A DNA stretch of 64,000 nt from Pseudoalteromonas piscicida (GCF_002744175.1 NZ_NKHF01000043.1:1-64000), one strand, 5' to 3'. Positions 18,623-28,331 are shown, numbered from the stretch's first letter. Notes: a model not told the origin generated them from the letters alone. Numbers and translations: made by a program.

Positions 18623-18738
18623 TACCAATTGTATTAAGTAAACTCGCTATTTTGAAGCGTAGAAATGGCGTGAGTAGCAAGGCAAAAACTTTGCTATTTC
18701 ACCCTTCAAATTGATTAGAGACTGAATTCAATTAGTAT
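18622..18738. repeat. Dispersed inverted-repeat element, family 2
   Basis: A 117-bp palindromic element bounded by ATACCAATTG (18622-18631) and CAATTAGTAT (18729-18738). It contains nested complementary arms (TTTGAAG and CTTCAAA; TAGCAAG and CTTTGCTA). Its left edge coincides with the last base of the uspE stop. Similar ATACCAATT/ACACCAATT motifs appear near 19884 and 20196. It may double as a transcription-ending hairpin for uspE. Confidence 0.55.
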
Positions 18739-18814
18739 AATCTATTGTGCACCGTCAGAGGCGAGTTGACTTCGCCTCTGACTACCTTCAATATCGCGGC
18801 TAAATGACCCACGA

Positions 18815-19861
18815 CTAGTTTGTATCTGTTAGTTTAAATGCGATAGTGCTTTTTAAGGTTTCTTGAGGCCCTATTTTTGTCGCGCCCCCTATCACATAAA
18901 CCAACCCATTGTGGCTCACTTGACCATGGCCGTGGCGTGGTGATGGCATATCTGGCAAAGATCGCCAAGCATCCAGCTTAGGGTCATAAAGCCAAGCAGA
19001 GGCGTAAACCTTACCCTCACGTTGCTCACTTTGATAGTCAAAGGCTTCACCCCCTGTCACTACTATTTTGCCGTTGATCACGCTGGCGGCCAGCCCAGCG
19101 GCAGCAACAGGCAGTGGAGCAAGTGTTCTCCAGCTGTCGCTTTTACTATTGTAGACTTCTACCGTGTCGAGATTTTTTGGCTCATCCCCACTTACTCGCC
19201 CACCGATAACATAAATGTCATCACCAATTACCACACTCGCTGCAGAATTTCTTGGGCTTGGCAAAGGCTTTGCTCGACTCCAGTAAGCGTTATTTTTTAA
19301 TACGTAATGGGCCGTGCTATCGCTATTTTTATCGGAATCATGAGCACGGGTTTTGCCACCAATCACATGAATATTCATCCCTATTGTGGCATATACAGAC
19401 TCAGCCAAAGGGCTAGGTAAACTTGGTGCCGACACCCAGCGCTCAACGCGACCATCGAGCCGATACACACTAGATTGTGGTTGCCATGCAGCGCCCTTTG
19501 GACCATTAAATCCACCTATGGCATAAAGATAATGAATATTACTGGCAAAGCCCACATGGTGCCTAGCATCAGGTAAAGATGGGGCAAGCTCCCACCCTTC
19601 CTCAGACGGGTTCAATAAATACACTTTATCTGTTGGGCCGAGCCCATGAAAAGTCTCTAGCTCTGAAACACTAAATCCACCACCAACAAATATACGATCC
19701 ATAAATACGCTTGGATAAATTTCTTGCAGTGCTACAGGCAAGGGCGTAGCAGTTTGCCACGTTTGTGATGGCAAGTTTGTTTGCGCTAACACCTTGGTTG
19801 ATCCCATAGCAAAAACAGCTGTTAAGAATATATGTGCCAGTGTTCGTGGTAGTCGTCTCAC
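18815..19861 (-). CDS. Secreted kelch-repeat beta-propeller protein
   Basis: A 348-residue protein with an N-terminal signal peptide (RRLPRTLAHIFLTAVFAMG, cleavage likely after KVLA or just beyond). About six kelch motifs follow, of the type YVIGG...W..L..LPSPR.....V. It is probably a six-bladed periplasmic or extracellular propeller, similar in architecture to NanM-like mutarotases and galactose-oxidase-like domains; no catalytic assignment is possible. The start chosen is GTG 19861, preceded by GGGAGAGG. The longer frame to ATG 19930 would translate a dispersed repeat motif and lacks a clear ribosome site. No obvious operon partner. Confidence 0.72.
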   Translation of the reverse strand: MRRLPRTLAHIFLTAVFAMGSTKVLAQTNLPSQTWQTATPLPVALQEIYPSVFMDRIFVGGGFSVSELETFHGLGPTDKVYLLNPSEEGWELAPSLPDARHHVGFASNIHYLYAIGGFNGPKGAAWQPQSSVYRLDGRVERWVSAPSLPSPLAESVYATIGMNIHVIGGKTRAHDSDKNSDSTAHYVLKNNAYWSRAKPLPSPRNSAASVVIGDDIYVIGGRVSGDEPKNLDTVEVYNSKSDSWRTLAPLPVAAAGLAASVINGKIVVTGGEAFDYQSEQREGKVYASAWLYDPKLDAWRSLPDMPSPRHGHGQVSHNGLVYVIGGATKIGPQETLKSTIAFKLTDTN

Positions 19862-20301
19862 CAAAGCCTCTCCCGTAGAACTTATACCAATTTGCTTAAT
19901 TAACTTACCTATTTTTAGACTGCGAAACACCGCAACCGGGTTTTGTTACCGCTAAGGCCCTCACACCTATACAAGCAAGGCAAATCAGGTATTATCTTTC
20001 AATGTGCTTTTAAAAATGATTGTCTATCAAATATATAGTAAGAAGCCTAGGCAAACAAAGTTAACCGCAAAATAATCCGCTTTCTGATATTTGTAGCTAG
20101 GCCAATTCACTCTAAGTAGCAGTTTACAAATATACTCAAGTAACAGATATCTATACGAAAAGCCCAGCATCTTAGTTCAATTGAGCGATACGCTTACACC
20201 AATTCACTTAACTAAGTGATCTGTTTGAGGGAGTATTAATGCGGATTGATATTAGTCCTTGTATCGTAACGACTGTGATTGTTAAGCCCACACGGGGTTA
20301 A
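19862..20301. other. Non-coding spacer of 440 bp with repeat motifs
   Basis: No credible gene is visible. Two same-orientation copies of the family 2 motif occur: ATACCAATTTGCTTAATTAA from 19884 and ACACCAATTCACTTAACTAA from 20196. The latter contains the palindrome TCACTTA-AC-TAAGTGA (20204-20219). The rest is AT-rich with no convincing promoter box or Fur site. It separates the kelch gene from the 3' end of the PepSY gene, both on the minus strand. Confidence 0.5.
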
Positions 20302-21495
20302 CTAAGTATAGCGCTGTATCCAAAACACAAAGTAAAATGCTGATAGTGCAAAGATTGGCAAGGTTGCAATTTGAGCTCGTGTTAAACTCGATGACTTGGT
20401 CCGCTTCCATGTCATTAGTACTCCAGTCAGTGACATCCCCGTCAATGCCACGCCCATAAGAAACCACAGCAGTTTAGAGTAAAAACCTGCAAAATAGCCA
20501 AAGTGCAGTGGATCCGCATACTCATTAAGATAGTTACCTAATGCCATGTTGTCTGGCTGTTGAATCTTAATGATAGTTAACGTAACGGGGTCTATATAAA
20601 CTTTATGAGCCCGCTCACGGAGTAATGGGTTGTCAGCCATGCCTTGAAACTGTACTGGGGAGGTCTCACTCCTTGGTAAATGCACTCTGGTAATCGTCCA
20701 ATTTTCAATAGCACGCTGCGCTTTATCAAAAGCAACTTCGAACCGTTCAGCCGACAGAGGTATTTCACCTTGTAATGACACGACTCGTTCAATTTTAGGA
20801 GCACTTGGTTCCAAGCTATGATTGGCCACGCGCATACCAAACTCAAACAAATACCAAAAGCAGGTAAGGATGATCACGCTCGTAAACCAAAGCCCCCATA
20901 GTCCAAATACCTTATGTAAATCACTCAACAACACTCGTGAGCCTTGGGTCACACGCACCCGCCATAGGGCTACTCTCCAGTTTCGGGTGGTTTTCAATCC
21001 CGTATATAGAGATATCAGCAAGATAAAAGCAAAGGAAGTGATGATTGGCAGCCCAGGGACCGCCGGCATAAACATATAGCGATGGAGATCTCTAAAAAAC
21101 CGCTGAACGGTTAGCAGTGGCATATCCCCAGTCACAGCATGAGACCATTGGTCAACATGAACATACCTATCTTTATCATCAAATGAAACACGAGCCCGAT
21201 ACGTAAAGTAATCACCACCCATTGTGCCTAACGTTAAGATACGACCTTTTGGATACGCTGTTGCTATTGACTCGTACATTGCACGCCATGACTCAGCGGT
21301 ATGTTCTGTTTCGTCTACAGGTTTATCCGTGGCACGCATTTGTTCAAAGACAAGCCAGTCAATCTCATTCGACACGGTTGCGATCGTGCCCGTTGCGAGG
21401 ATCACAAACATCACAGTCGCAAGCTGAAACCCCAACCAAGCATGAAGATCATATAGCTTGCGCAATCGCTTTCTTTGCTTGGTTTTATCCGACAT
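20302..21495 (-). CDS. PepSY-associated membrane protein of a siderophore locus
   Basis: A 397-residue inner-membrane protein of the PepSY_TM family. A basic N-terminus leads into a first helix with the family His in DLHAWLGFQLATVMF. A periplasmic PepSY-like region follows, then further helices including LSDLHKVFGLWGLWFTSVIIL and DPLHFGYFAGFYSKLLWFLMG. Such proteins often sit next to TonB siderophore receptors and are thought to act as ferric-siderophore reductases through heme-ligating histidines. It follows the receptor gene by 38 bases on the same strand and is probably in one iron-regulated operon with it. Confidence 0.87.
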   Translation of the reverse strand: MSDKTKQRKRLRKLYDLHAWLGFQLATVMFVILATGTIATVSNEIDWLVFEQMRATDKPVDETEHTAESWRAMYESIATAYPKGRILTLGTMGGDYFTYRARVSFDDKDRYVHVDQWSHAVTGDMPLLTVQRFFRDLHRYMFMPAVPGLPIITSFAFILLISLYTGLKTTRNWRVALWRVRVTQGSRVLLSDLHKVFGLWGLWFTSVIILTCFWYLFEFGMRVANHSLEPSAPKIERVVSLQGEIPLSAERFEVAFDKAQRAIENWTITRVHLPRSETSPVQFQGMADNPLLRERAHKVYIDPVTLTIIKIQQPDNMALGNYLNEYADPLHFGYFAGFYSKLLWFLMGVALTGMSLTGVLMTWKRTKSSSLTRAQIATLPIFALSAFYFVFWIQRYT

Positions 21496-21533
21496 TTTGT
21501 TTGGTCCTCACCACGATGAATGACAGCTATAAG

Positions 21534-23687
21534 CTACCAGCTATAGCTAAATTCAAGGAACGCATTTCTAGGATCGCCTGGGAAATGACCTGTACGTGCT
21601 AAAAAACCTGATTCGGCGTATTCTTTGTCGAACACATTCTCAACTCTAAATAGCACACTGTAATTGTCTACTTCCCAGATGATTGAGGTATCAGCAACAA
21701 AGTATGAGTTTAGAGTTTGCCCTGATAAGCTCAATTGCTCATCCACATAGTTTCCACCGACTGCAAACGCTAAATTCCATTGTGGGATTTGGTATCTGGT
21801 CCAAACACCCAACTGGTTTTCAGGGGCATTGGCAAACCTATCACCGACACTATTGCGGATCCCGCCCGTGCCATTATCAGCAGTGATTTTGGCATCATTG
21901 TAGGCGTAGGCAAAACTCACCACCCAGTCAGGCGTCACATCAGTGATTAACTCAATCTCAACGCCTTTACTGGTGATTTCACCAATTGCAGCCAAGTTAT
22001 CAACACCATCTTGTTCAGGGTCAGTACCCGTACTTTGCAGTAGGTTCTGTCTTTTAATTTCATAGCCTGCCACCTTCAACAAGGTACTGCCATCAAATAG
22101 CTCAGCATTAAGACCGACTTCAATAATATCGCCAGTCGTCGGTTCGAATGGGCCACCAGCTTGCACGTCTTGGCTAGATACACCTTGAGGTTCATAAGAA
22201 TCAGCCCATTGGGAATATAACGAAATATCATTCGATAGTTTATAAATGCCACCGATCCTAAAACTAACATTGTCATCATCAAATTGAGTGCCGTTCGCGT
22301 CATCCTCAAATTGATCAAACCGCACGCCAGCAACTAGGGTGAATTTCTCCCAAGCAAGCTCGTTCAAAGCATAGGCGCCGTTACGCTTTTGCTTAGTCGT
22401 TCTTTGTGGAGCAAACTTGACGTTATATTGACTGGGGTCAGTTTCGCCATACTGAGGTTTATGAAGAGACAATGGCAAAATATCAGAGCCTAACGAAGTG
22501 CCATTTAGATAACGCGAAACAAAATCATTAGAAGCGGAAGCGCGACCTAACAAGGCGTCTTCTTCACCTGAATAGATGTCTACACCAAATGCAGTGCGCT
22601 GCTCTGCACCAAGTACTTGTGTTTCATAAACAAAGTTTGCGGCGAAGGAAAGCTGAGATTGCGCTCGTAATTGATCACGAAACTCTCGTGCTACGAGGTC
22701 AATTTCACCGTTATCATCACTGTCGATTAATGCTCTTGGCTCATGGTAATTCTGCGATTGTTCATTATCGATATAGCGCAGTGCCACGTCGTAATGAAGA
22801 GAGGAGCTCAACTCACCAACTAAGCTTGCTTGAAGTACATCTGAGGTGAGATCTAAAAAGTCAGATGCTTCATTATGATTCCATTGTGGGTAGGTTAAGA
22901 ACTCACCATTATCATCGGCAGGCACACCACGAAGACGGTTAGCATCAAGGTCTTGCTTATAATGCGTATACTGTAGTACCAGTCGAGCATCATCAAAGTC
23001 ATAGGCGTAGCCCGCATCAAATATTGCAACCTCACTTGCACTATTATCACGATAAGTATCTTGCTGCTCATAAAACGCACCGAGTCGAATGCTTTGTGCT
23101 TCTGCAACCTCTGAGGTTACCTCTGCTGAGCCACCATAACGGTTATCCGTGCCAACAATAATACGCGTATTTGCACTAAATTCGGATTGTGGTTTTTTGG
23201 TGATATAGTTAAACAAGCCACCCGGTGCACCTGGTCCGTACAGCATCCCTGATGGCCCTTTCAAAAAGTCGACGCGCTCAACATTAAACAACTGAGGTAC
23301 GTTAAAACCAACATAAGGGTCACCTCTTAGACCATCAAAATAAATTTCTTCTTGGCGGAACCCCCGAGCTGTTACTCCAGCATAACTAAATTGACTTACA
23401 CCCGCGATGTTGCGATATAAGTCTTTAGCGTCCCTTGCTCCTAAGTCATGGATCAAATTCGCATTCAGTGAGGTAATCATTTGTGTTGAATTTAATGGAT
23501 CGACAGCAAGTTTGCCGGTAGTGGACTCACCATTACGATATAGATTCAGTGTTCGACTTACCACAGTGATCGTTTCGATCTCTTGATCTGTTAATTTATC
23601 TTCTGAATTTTGTTGTTGAGCTGACGCCTGCAAAGAGGGATACATTATCGCCAGAGCAATAAGGGATAGCTTAGATATTTTATTCAT
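21534..23687 (-). CDS. TonB-dependent siderophore receptor
   Basis: A 717-residue outer-membrane receptor. A signal peptide (MNKISKLSLIALAIMYPS, cleavage near ASA-QQQ) is followed by a TonB-box-like ETITVVSR. A plug domain comes next, with the siderophore-receptor pattern GVTARGFRQEEIYFDGLRG and VDFLKGPSGMLYGPGAPGG. The beta-barrel ends in an aromatic residue (LEFSYSW). It resembles ferric-hydroxamate/FoxA/FpvA-type receptors, but the exact ligand cannot be assigned. A Fur-box-like site lies 39 bases upstream of the start. It heads an operon with the PepSY gene. Confidence 0.93.
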   Translation of the reverse strand: MNKISKLSLIALAIMYPSLQASAQQQNSEDKLTDQEIETITVVSRTLNLYRNGESTTGKLAVDPLNSTQMITSLNANLIHDLGARDAKDLYRNIAGVSQFSYAGVTARGFRQEEIYFDGLRGDPYVGFNVPQLFNVERVDFLKGPSGMLYGPGAPGGLFNYITKKPQSEFSANTRIIVGTDNRYGGSAEVTSEVAEAQSIRLGAFYEQQDTYRDNSASEVAIFDAGYAYDFDDARLVLQYTHYKQDLDANRLRGVPADDNGEFLTYPQWNHNEASDFLDLTSDVLQASLVGELSSSLHYDVALRYIDNEQSQNYHEPRALIDSDDNGEIDLVAREFRDQLRAQSQLSFAANFVYETQVLGAEQRTAFGVDIYSGEEDALLGRASASNDFVSRYLNGTSLGSDILPLSLHKPQYGETDPSQYNVKFAPQRTTKQKRNGAYALNELAWEKFTLVAGVRFDQFEDDANGTQFDDDNVSFRIGGIYKLSNDISLYSQWADSYEPQGVSSQDVQAGGPFEPTTGDIIEVGLNAELFDGSTLLKVAGYEIKRQNLLQSTGTDPEQDGVDNLAAIGEITSKGVEIELITDVTPDWVVSFAYAYNDAKITADNGTGGIRNSVGDRFANAPENQLGVWTRYQIPQWNLAFAVGGNYVDEQLSLSGQTLNSYFVADTSIIWEVDNYSVLFRVENVFDKEYAESGFLARTGHFPGDPRNAFLEFSYSW

Positions 23688-23725
23688 TGAGAGTCACATT
23701 AGGTTATTATTAAAGCGCACACAAA

Positions 23726-23740
23726 TGATAACAATTACCA
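23726..23740. promoter_or_regulatory. Fur-box-like site upstream of the siderophore receptor
   Basis: TGATAACAATTACCA matches the 7-1-7 Fur consensus TGATAATNATTATCA at all but two of the defined positions. It lies 39-53 bases upstream of the receptor start, where it would cover the promoter. This predicts iron repression of the receptor-PepSY operon. Confidence 0.65.
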
Positions 23741-23827
23741 GTTGCATTTTAAATAGAGAACACCCAAATAATTGCAATTAACGCAAAAGAGGAGACTGAA
23801 TATAATGGGGAGGTTTCAAAGAAGAAT

Positions 23828-23851
23828 ACGCTAGGCCACTCCGCCTAGCGT
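23828..23851 (-). terminator. Hairpin terminator after ttcA
   Basis: A perfect 9-bp stem ACGCTAGGC (23828-23836) and GCCTAGCGT (23843-23851) has a 6-base loop. On the minus strand it is followed by a T-rich ATTCTTCTTT. It lies 10 bases beyond the ttcA stop. Confidence 0.7.
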
Positions 23852-23861
23852 GACATACATA

Positions 23862-24776
23862 CTAGATATTGGTGACATCGATAAACAGAGATTCATCAAT
23901 GTTTGTAGACGAAACAACCGCTTCGTTAAAGTCGTACGCTGTGCGTTCGCCATCTCGCTCCAACGGTAGGCTTTCAAAATCAAACAACTCAGTATCGGCC
24001 AGCTGGCTCGGGCTAACGTTCTGAATTGATTTAAAAATATTCTCTACGCGACCTGGAGTTTTGTTATCCCAATTAACTAACATAGACTTGATATTTTGAC
24101 GCTGTAAGTTTTCCTGTGAGCCGCATAAGTTACATGGAATAATAGGAAAATCTTTATATTCGGCGTACTGGATCAGGTCTTTTTCGCGGGCATATGTCAA
24201 CGGGCGAATAACCACATTACGACCATCGTCTGAGCGTAATTTTGGTGGCATCGCTTTCATTCTTGCGCCATAGAACATGTTTAAGAACAGTGTCTCAACA
24301 ATATCATCTAAGTGATGGCCTAATGCGATTTTAGTCGCGCCAATTTTTTCAGCAAATGAATATAGGGTACCACGGCGTAAACGAGAGCAAAGTCCACAGG
24401 TGGTTTTCCCTTGCGGTACTTTCTCTTTTACCACTGAATACGTGTCTTTATCTATGATGTAGTAAGGAATATCTAGGGTTTCAAAATACTCTGGCAAAAT
24501 ATGTTCCGGAAAGCCTGGTTGCTTTTGATCTAGATTCACCGCCACAACATCAAAATGAATAGGGGCAGCCTTTTTTAGATTTAATAGAATATCCAACATC
24601 GCAAATGAGTCTTTGCCACCACTAATACAAGCCATTACCACATCACCTTCTTCGATCATATTGTAATCTTTGATGGCGTTGCCGACGTTACGGCGCAGAC
24701 GCTTTTGTAGCTTGTTAAACTCTAAAACTTCTTTGCGATTATCTTGCTCTATCATGGTGTTTGGTGCCGTATTCAT
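23862..24776 (-). CDS. ttcA: tRNA 2-thiocytidine(32) synthetase TtcA
   Basis: A 304-residue PP-loop ATPase that thiolates cytidine 32 of several tRNAs. The ATP-binding PP-loop is SGGKDS (residues 52-57). The paired Cys motifs are CGLC (Cys127/130) and PCNLCG (Cys215/218), the TtcA signature; they hold an iron-sulfur cluster. [11 protein letters not shown] and [14 protein letters not shown] are further family motifs. Length is typical. It stands alone with its own terminator. Confidence 0.96.
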   Translation of the reverse strand: MNTAPNTMIEQDNRKEVLEFNKLQKRLRRNVGNAIKDYNMIEEGDVVMACISGGKDSFAMLDILLNLKKAAPIHFDVVAVNLDQKQPGFPEHILPEYFETLDIPYYIIDKDTYSVVKEKVPQGKTTCGLCSRLRRGTLYSFAEKIGATKIALGHHLDDIVETLFLNMFYGARMKAMPPKLRSDDGRNVVIRPLTYAREKDLIQYAEYKDFPIIPCNLCGSQENLQRQNIKSMLVNWDNKTPGRVENIFKSIQNVSPSQLADTELFDFESLPLERDGERTAYDFNEAVVSSTNIDESLFIDVTNI

Positions 24777-24877
24777 ACTTATTCAATTATGTATTAAAAA
24801 GTCGAAACCTTAATACAATGCTACATCAATTATGGGGCGCCGATTATACGTGAATTTAGGGTGAGGTAAAATACAAA

Positions 24878-24901
24878 AATGGCGTCCCAAAGAACGCCAT
24901 T
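24878..24901 (-). terminator. Terminator of the NatAB operon
   Basis: AATGGCGT (24878-24885) and ACGCCATT (24894-24901) form an 8-bp stem with an 8-base loop. Read on the minus strand it is followed by a T-rich run. It lies 17 bases past the stop of the permease gene. Confidence 0.85.
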
Positions 24902-24917
24902 ATTAGTTACTTGCCGA

Positions 24918-26054
24918 TTACAGACCAAACACGACCTTTTCACTTTTCAGCATACGACTGCTCAAGTAAGCAAAAATAGCAGACAAACCGAGCGTTACCG
25001 CACTGGATAATAACAGCTGAGGCACCGGGATCGCATTGCCCTTGATGATTTCAATCATGGCATTTTGCTGCGCAGCAATTGGCATCCATTGCATGATATC
25101 AGTGGCAATATCATAGGTGGTTGCCATGCTCATCATCACAGGAAGAAACAGTGCCATTGCCACATAGGACTGTGCTTCTTTAAATGATTTGGCTAGAAAT
25201 GAAATAAACACCAGTAGACTTGCTGACATCAGTGCAATTGGCAATCCAATTAAGATCGCGGTAATGATAAAGGAGAAATCTATGATCACCGTAAAGCCCA
25301 TCATTTCCCATGGCACCATATTATATGCAAACTTAGACACCACCGTCGTCAAGATGAGGGCAATAATTGAAAACCCCGCAATAGCACCTACTTTTGCTAA
25401 CACGATATGCATGGTGCTAATTGGATGACTAAGCAGCAACTGGAGCGAATTGCGCTCGCGCTCCCCGGCACTGGTATCAATTGCCATTCCCATGGCCGCG
25501 TAAAATAGTGAAAGTATGATAGATAATGTTGCAACGCCTAGTACAAAACCACCTTTAGAGGTAGGCGTTGCTTGGTCGTGTGTCTGTACGTCGATTGCGC
25601 GAGCAATGGTCGGATCAATACCGCGAGCAACTAAACGCAATGCGGCTACTTCACTGTTGTAAAGCATCAGGCTGCGCTCTAATCGCGTAATCGAGGAACG
25701 TAGCTTTTGGTCCGACTTATCAGCAACAATATAAACAGTCGCACTTTTGCCTCGCACCATATTCTCTTGGTAATCTTCACCAATTTCTAGGGTGATTGCT
25801 TTTACAGCCTCTCCTTCCCCATGTTCAATTTCTTTACTCGCTAAAAACTGCACTAAGTTGGGTGCCCTTTCAGCATTGTTAATGGTAATTTTGAGTGCTT
25901 CTGGCGATGCCATTTGTTTAAACATCACCGTAAACAGCACACACATGATAATCGGAGCACCAAAGCAATAATAAAGACCAGCCATTACCGAGCGTTTATC
26001 GCGGCTAGCATCCAATACTTCTTTTTTAAACAGAATGGAGATTAATTTCATCAT
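24918..26054 (-). CDS. ABC-2-type export permease, NatB-like
   Basis: A 378-residue inner-membrane subunit of an ABC exporter. One N-terminal helix (about residues 22-45) is followed by a large extracytoplasmic domain. Five or six C-terminal helices come after residue 170, with the ABC-2 signature region AGERERNSLQLLLSHPIS just after a membrane entry helix. This topology matches NatB-type permeases (sodium or drug efflux in Bacillus). The start overlaps the stop of the ATPase gene by four bases, so the two are certainly co-translated. The substrate is unknown. Confidence 0.88.
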   Translation of the reverse strand: MMKLISILFKKEVLDASRDKRSVMAGLYYCFGAPIIMCVLFTVMFKQMASPEALKITINNAERAPNLVQFLASKEIEHGEGEAVKAITLEIGEDYQENMVRGKSATVYIVADKSDQKLRSSITRLERSLMLYNSEVAALRLVARGIDPTIARAIDVQTHDQATPTSKGGFVLGVATLSIILSLFYAAMGMAIDTSAGERERNSLQLLLSHPISTMHIVLAKVGAIAGFSIIALILTTVVSKFAYNMVPWEMMGFTVIIDFSFIITAILIGLPIALMSASLLVFISFLAKSFKEAQSYVAMALFLPVMMSMATTYDIATDIMQWMPIAAQQNAMIEIIKGNAIPVPQLLLSSAVTLGLSAIFAYLSSRMLKSEKVVFGL

Positions 26055-26785
26055 GCCGCAATTCCTTCATCTGTACCAATTAGAGTTATAAAAGCTTCTT
26101 CCAGTGATGCCTTACCGGTTTGTTCACACAACGCTTGAGGCGACCCCTCGGCAACAACTTTCCCTTTTGCCATCACCACCACATGATCACACAACGCCGC
26201 TACTTCTTGCATTACATGGCTAGAAAACAGCACACAATGACCTTGCGCTTTAAGCATCAGCAATAAATCTCGCAACACCCGTGTACTCATCACATCTAAG
26301 CCGCGAGTCGGCTCATCAAGCACAATATTGGTAGGCTTATGCACTATCGCCTGTGCCAATGCCGTTTTCATTCGCTGGCCTTGTGAAAAGCCCTTACAAC
26401 GCCTGTCAGCTATATCTAGCATTTGCAGTTTATCTAGCACTTCCTGCGTTGCCGCAGCCGCAGCTTGAGCGTCCATACCACTCAATTCGGCATAAAACTG
26501 TGTATACTCCCGTGGTGTCATACGCTCATACAATCCACACGGGTCAGGAAATAGCCCGAGCTGCTGCTTTGCCTCTGTGGGTGATGTAGCAACATCAATA
26601 TTATCGATTGAAGCCGTGCCTTGATCTGCTTGTAACAGACCAAACACGGTGCGTAAACAAGTTGTTTTACCGGCACCATTTGGGCCTAATAAGCCTGTAA
26701 TTTGGCCATCGCGAGCAGTAAAAGACAGCCCATCTAAGGCATTCACTTCACCAATCTTTTTATATAAGTTATCAACTTGGATCAT
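26051..26785 (-). CDS. ABC transporter ATP-binding protein, NatA-like
   Basis: A 244-residue ABC ATPase. Walker A is GPNGAGKTT (about residues 34-42), the Q-loop is in LGLFPDPCGLYERMTP, the signature is GFSQGQRMK, Walker B is NIVLDEPTRGLD, and the H-loop is FSSHVMQE. The sequence groups with NatA-type exporters. It is the middle gene of a three-gene operon: three bases separate it from the upstream hydrolase gene, and it overlaps the permease gene by four. Confidence 0.93.
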   Translation of the reverse strand: MIQVDNLYKKIGEVNALDGLSFTARDGQITGLLGPNGAGKTTCLRTVFGLLQADQGTASIDNIDVATSPTEAKQQLGLFPDPCGLYERMTPREYTQFYAELSGMDAQAAAAATQEVLDKLQMLDIADRRCKGFSQGQRMKTALAQAIVHKPTNIVLDEPTRGLDVMSTRVLRDLLLMLKAQGHCVLFSSHVMQEVAALCDHVVVMAKGKVVAEGSPQALCEQTGKASLEEAFITLIGTDEGIAA

Positions 26786-26788
26786 GAT

Positions 26789-28276
26789 TTACTCCTTCTC
26801 AGTAGCCGTTGCTGGACCATTAATATTCATGAAGAATTGCTTGCGGGTATCTTCATCTAGACAGCTCGTATCAAAATCCCCTATCGCTTTTTCATCATAA
26901 AATTTAGCGATCAGTTTGTTTGCACAGCTTTGGCTGGCAACAATATGCGTTGCAGTTGGTGCGATTAAATGAGTTGCGTTGCTTAATTTTTCCATGGCTA
27001 CTTCAGCCCATTTTGCCGGTGTTGCTGGGTCTAATCCCCCCGACAGCAACAGCGTTGGAATATCAGACTCTACCGCTTCATAATAACTAGGTGGAACAGG
27101 TTTCACGTCCCAAATTGGGCAGGTTGCGTCTAGCCCCTCTATCATCATTTTTCCCATGTAGTTATCACTATATTTGGCTTTGTCTGAAGCGGTTAATCTT
27201 GGCCAATCTTCGCCACACACGATAGCTTGATGCATCCCCAGCGCCAGCCCCATGCCCTCTTCACTTGGCGCCATTAAGCCGACCAGAGGTAATACATTGC
27301 CTTTCGCCGCTTCACTGATAGCAAGGGGGACTAAGACTCTGGAAGTATGAGAGTAAAGTGCCATCCTGATAGCACTAAACAACTTCATTTTGGTTAATTT
27401 CATTGTCAGTGGCTGGTTGGTTCTAGGATGCTTTACCGGCACCGTTATTGGCGTTTTATCTACCTGTTCAAGTAAGGATTGCCACTGTCTCGAAAGATTA
27501 GGGTAAGCACCTGCACAGTGTGTATCGGCTTGGCACTGCTCAAATAAGGCGTTTAACGAACCTTCAATAGCACCACCGATGGCCATTAGGCTTTGATTAT
27601 TGGGTGCGAGCCCATCTAATACCGCTGAGGCTACACTTTGTGGAAACTGCCTCATATATTCTAGTGCGATACGTGTACCATAAGAGCCTCCGTATAAATG
27701 AAGTTTGCTGTAGCCTAGTGCAGCTCTTACGGCATCGAAATCTTTCGCAGCAGCGACTGTAGTGTAATCTGATAGGTCTGTATCAAGTTTGTTTTTGCAG
27801 TCACGAGCATCATCTTGGTAGAACTCAAGTCCTACTAAGCTATCATCTAACGCAAATTGCTGCGCTAATTCGTCAATATCACATTGTAAAAGGTTAGACT
27901 TACCCGTCCCTCTCTGGTCAACAAGAATTATATCTCGGCTTTCGCGGGCATACTTGAGTATGCTTTCGAAGTTAGCGGCTATTTCTGTTGCTGATTGCCC
28001 TGGCCCCCCAGCAAAAGCTAGCACCGCTTCTTGTGGATAGAGCGGTTTGATTGCAGGGATAACCATAAAGTGAATATCAATTTTTTGTTCTGCTTTTCCT
28101 TCACTCAGAGGTTGAGAAATCTTGCCGCATTGGGCTCTGTCGCTAAGGTTTTTAGCGTAACAATCCCAAAGTTCTACCGAGGGTGTGGCTGCCTGTATTG
28201 ATAGCGCGGTTCCCAATGCAAATGGAAGAAGCGCCAGCTTTACTAAGCTTTTCTTAAACTTATATGGCTTTTTCAT
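26789..28276 (-). CDS. Secreted alpha/beta hydrolase (TAP-like peptidase family)
   Basis: A 495-residue exported hydrolase. The signal peptide has a basic start (KKPYKFKKSLVK), a hydrophobic core and AQA-like cleavage near residue 30. The alpha/beta-hydrolase core shows the oxyanion segment GGPGQS (90-95), VDQRGTG, the nucleophile Ser198 in GGSYGTR, Asp416 in GGLDPATPA and His444 in TATHIVAS. The fold and the C-terminal TAP-like region match secreted tripeptidyl or prolyl aminopeptidases; Cys residues may form disulfides. It is the first gene of the operon with NatA and NatB, an unusual pairing suggesting that the exporter and the hydrolase act on related peptides or lipids. AAGGAATT precedes the ATG. 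Confidence 0.85.
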   Translation of the reverse strand: MKKPYKFKKSLVKLALLPFALGTALSIQAATPSVELWDCYAKNLSDRAQCGKISQPLSEGKAEQKIDIHFMVIPAIKPLYPQEAVLAFAGGPGQSATEIAANFESILKYARESRDIILVDQRGTGKSNLLQCDIDELAQQFALDDSLVGLEFYQDDARDCKNKLDTDLSDYTTVAAAKDFDAVRAALGYSKLHLYGGSYGTRIALEYMRQFPQSVASAVLDGLAPNNQSLMAIGGAIEGSLNALFEQCQADTHCAGAYPNLSRQWQSLLEQVDKTPITVPVKHPRTNQPLTMKLTKMKLFSAIRMALYSHTSRVLVPLAISEAAKGNVLPLVGLMAPSEEGMGLALGMHQAIVCGEDWPRLTASDKAKYSDNYMGKMMIEGLDATCPIWDVKPVPPSYYEAVESDIPTLLLSGGLDPATPAKWAEVAMEKLSNATHLIAPTATHIVASQSCANKLIAKFYDEKAIGDFDTSCLDEDTRKQFFMNINGPATATEKE

Positions 28277-28289
28277 AGTTAATTCCTTG

Positions 28290-28304
28290 TTGACTCACAG
28301 TCAA
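28290..28304. promoter_or_regulatory. Small perfect palindrome near the hydrolase-operon start
   Basis: TTGACT (28290-28295) and AGTCAA (28299-28304) form an inverted repeat with a 3-base spacer, 14 bases upstream of the hydrolase ATG on the minus strand. It may be an operator or a leader feature. It is short enough to be chance. Confidence 0.3.
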
Positions 28305-28331
28305 TATGCTAACTTTAAGTGAGTGTATCAG

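Noticed and set aside
19862..19930. N-terminal extension of the kelch gene to ATG 19930
   Set aside because: It would translate a dispersed repeat motif and put the signal peptide 24 residues inside the protein.
19862..20301. Fur box or small RNA in the spacer
   Set aside because: No 7-1-7 match of quality and no terminator-like hairpin were found; AT-rich partial matches only.
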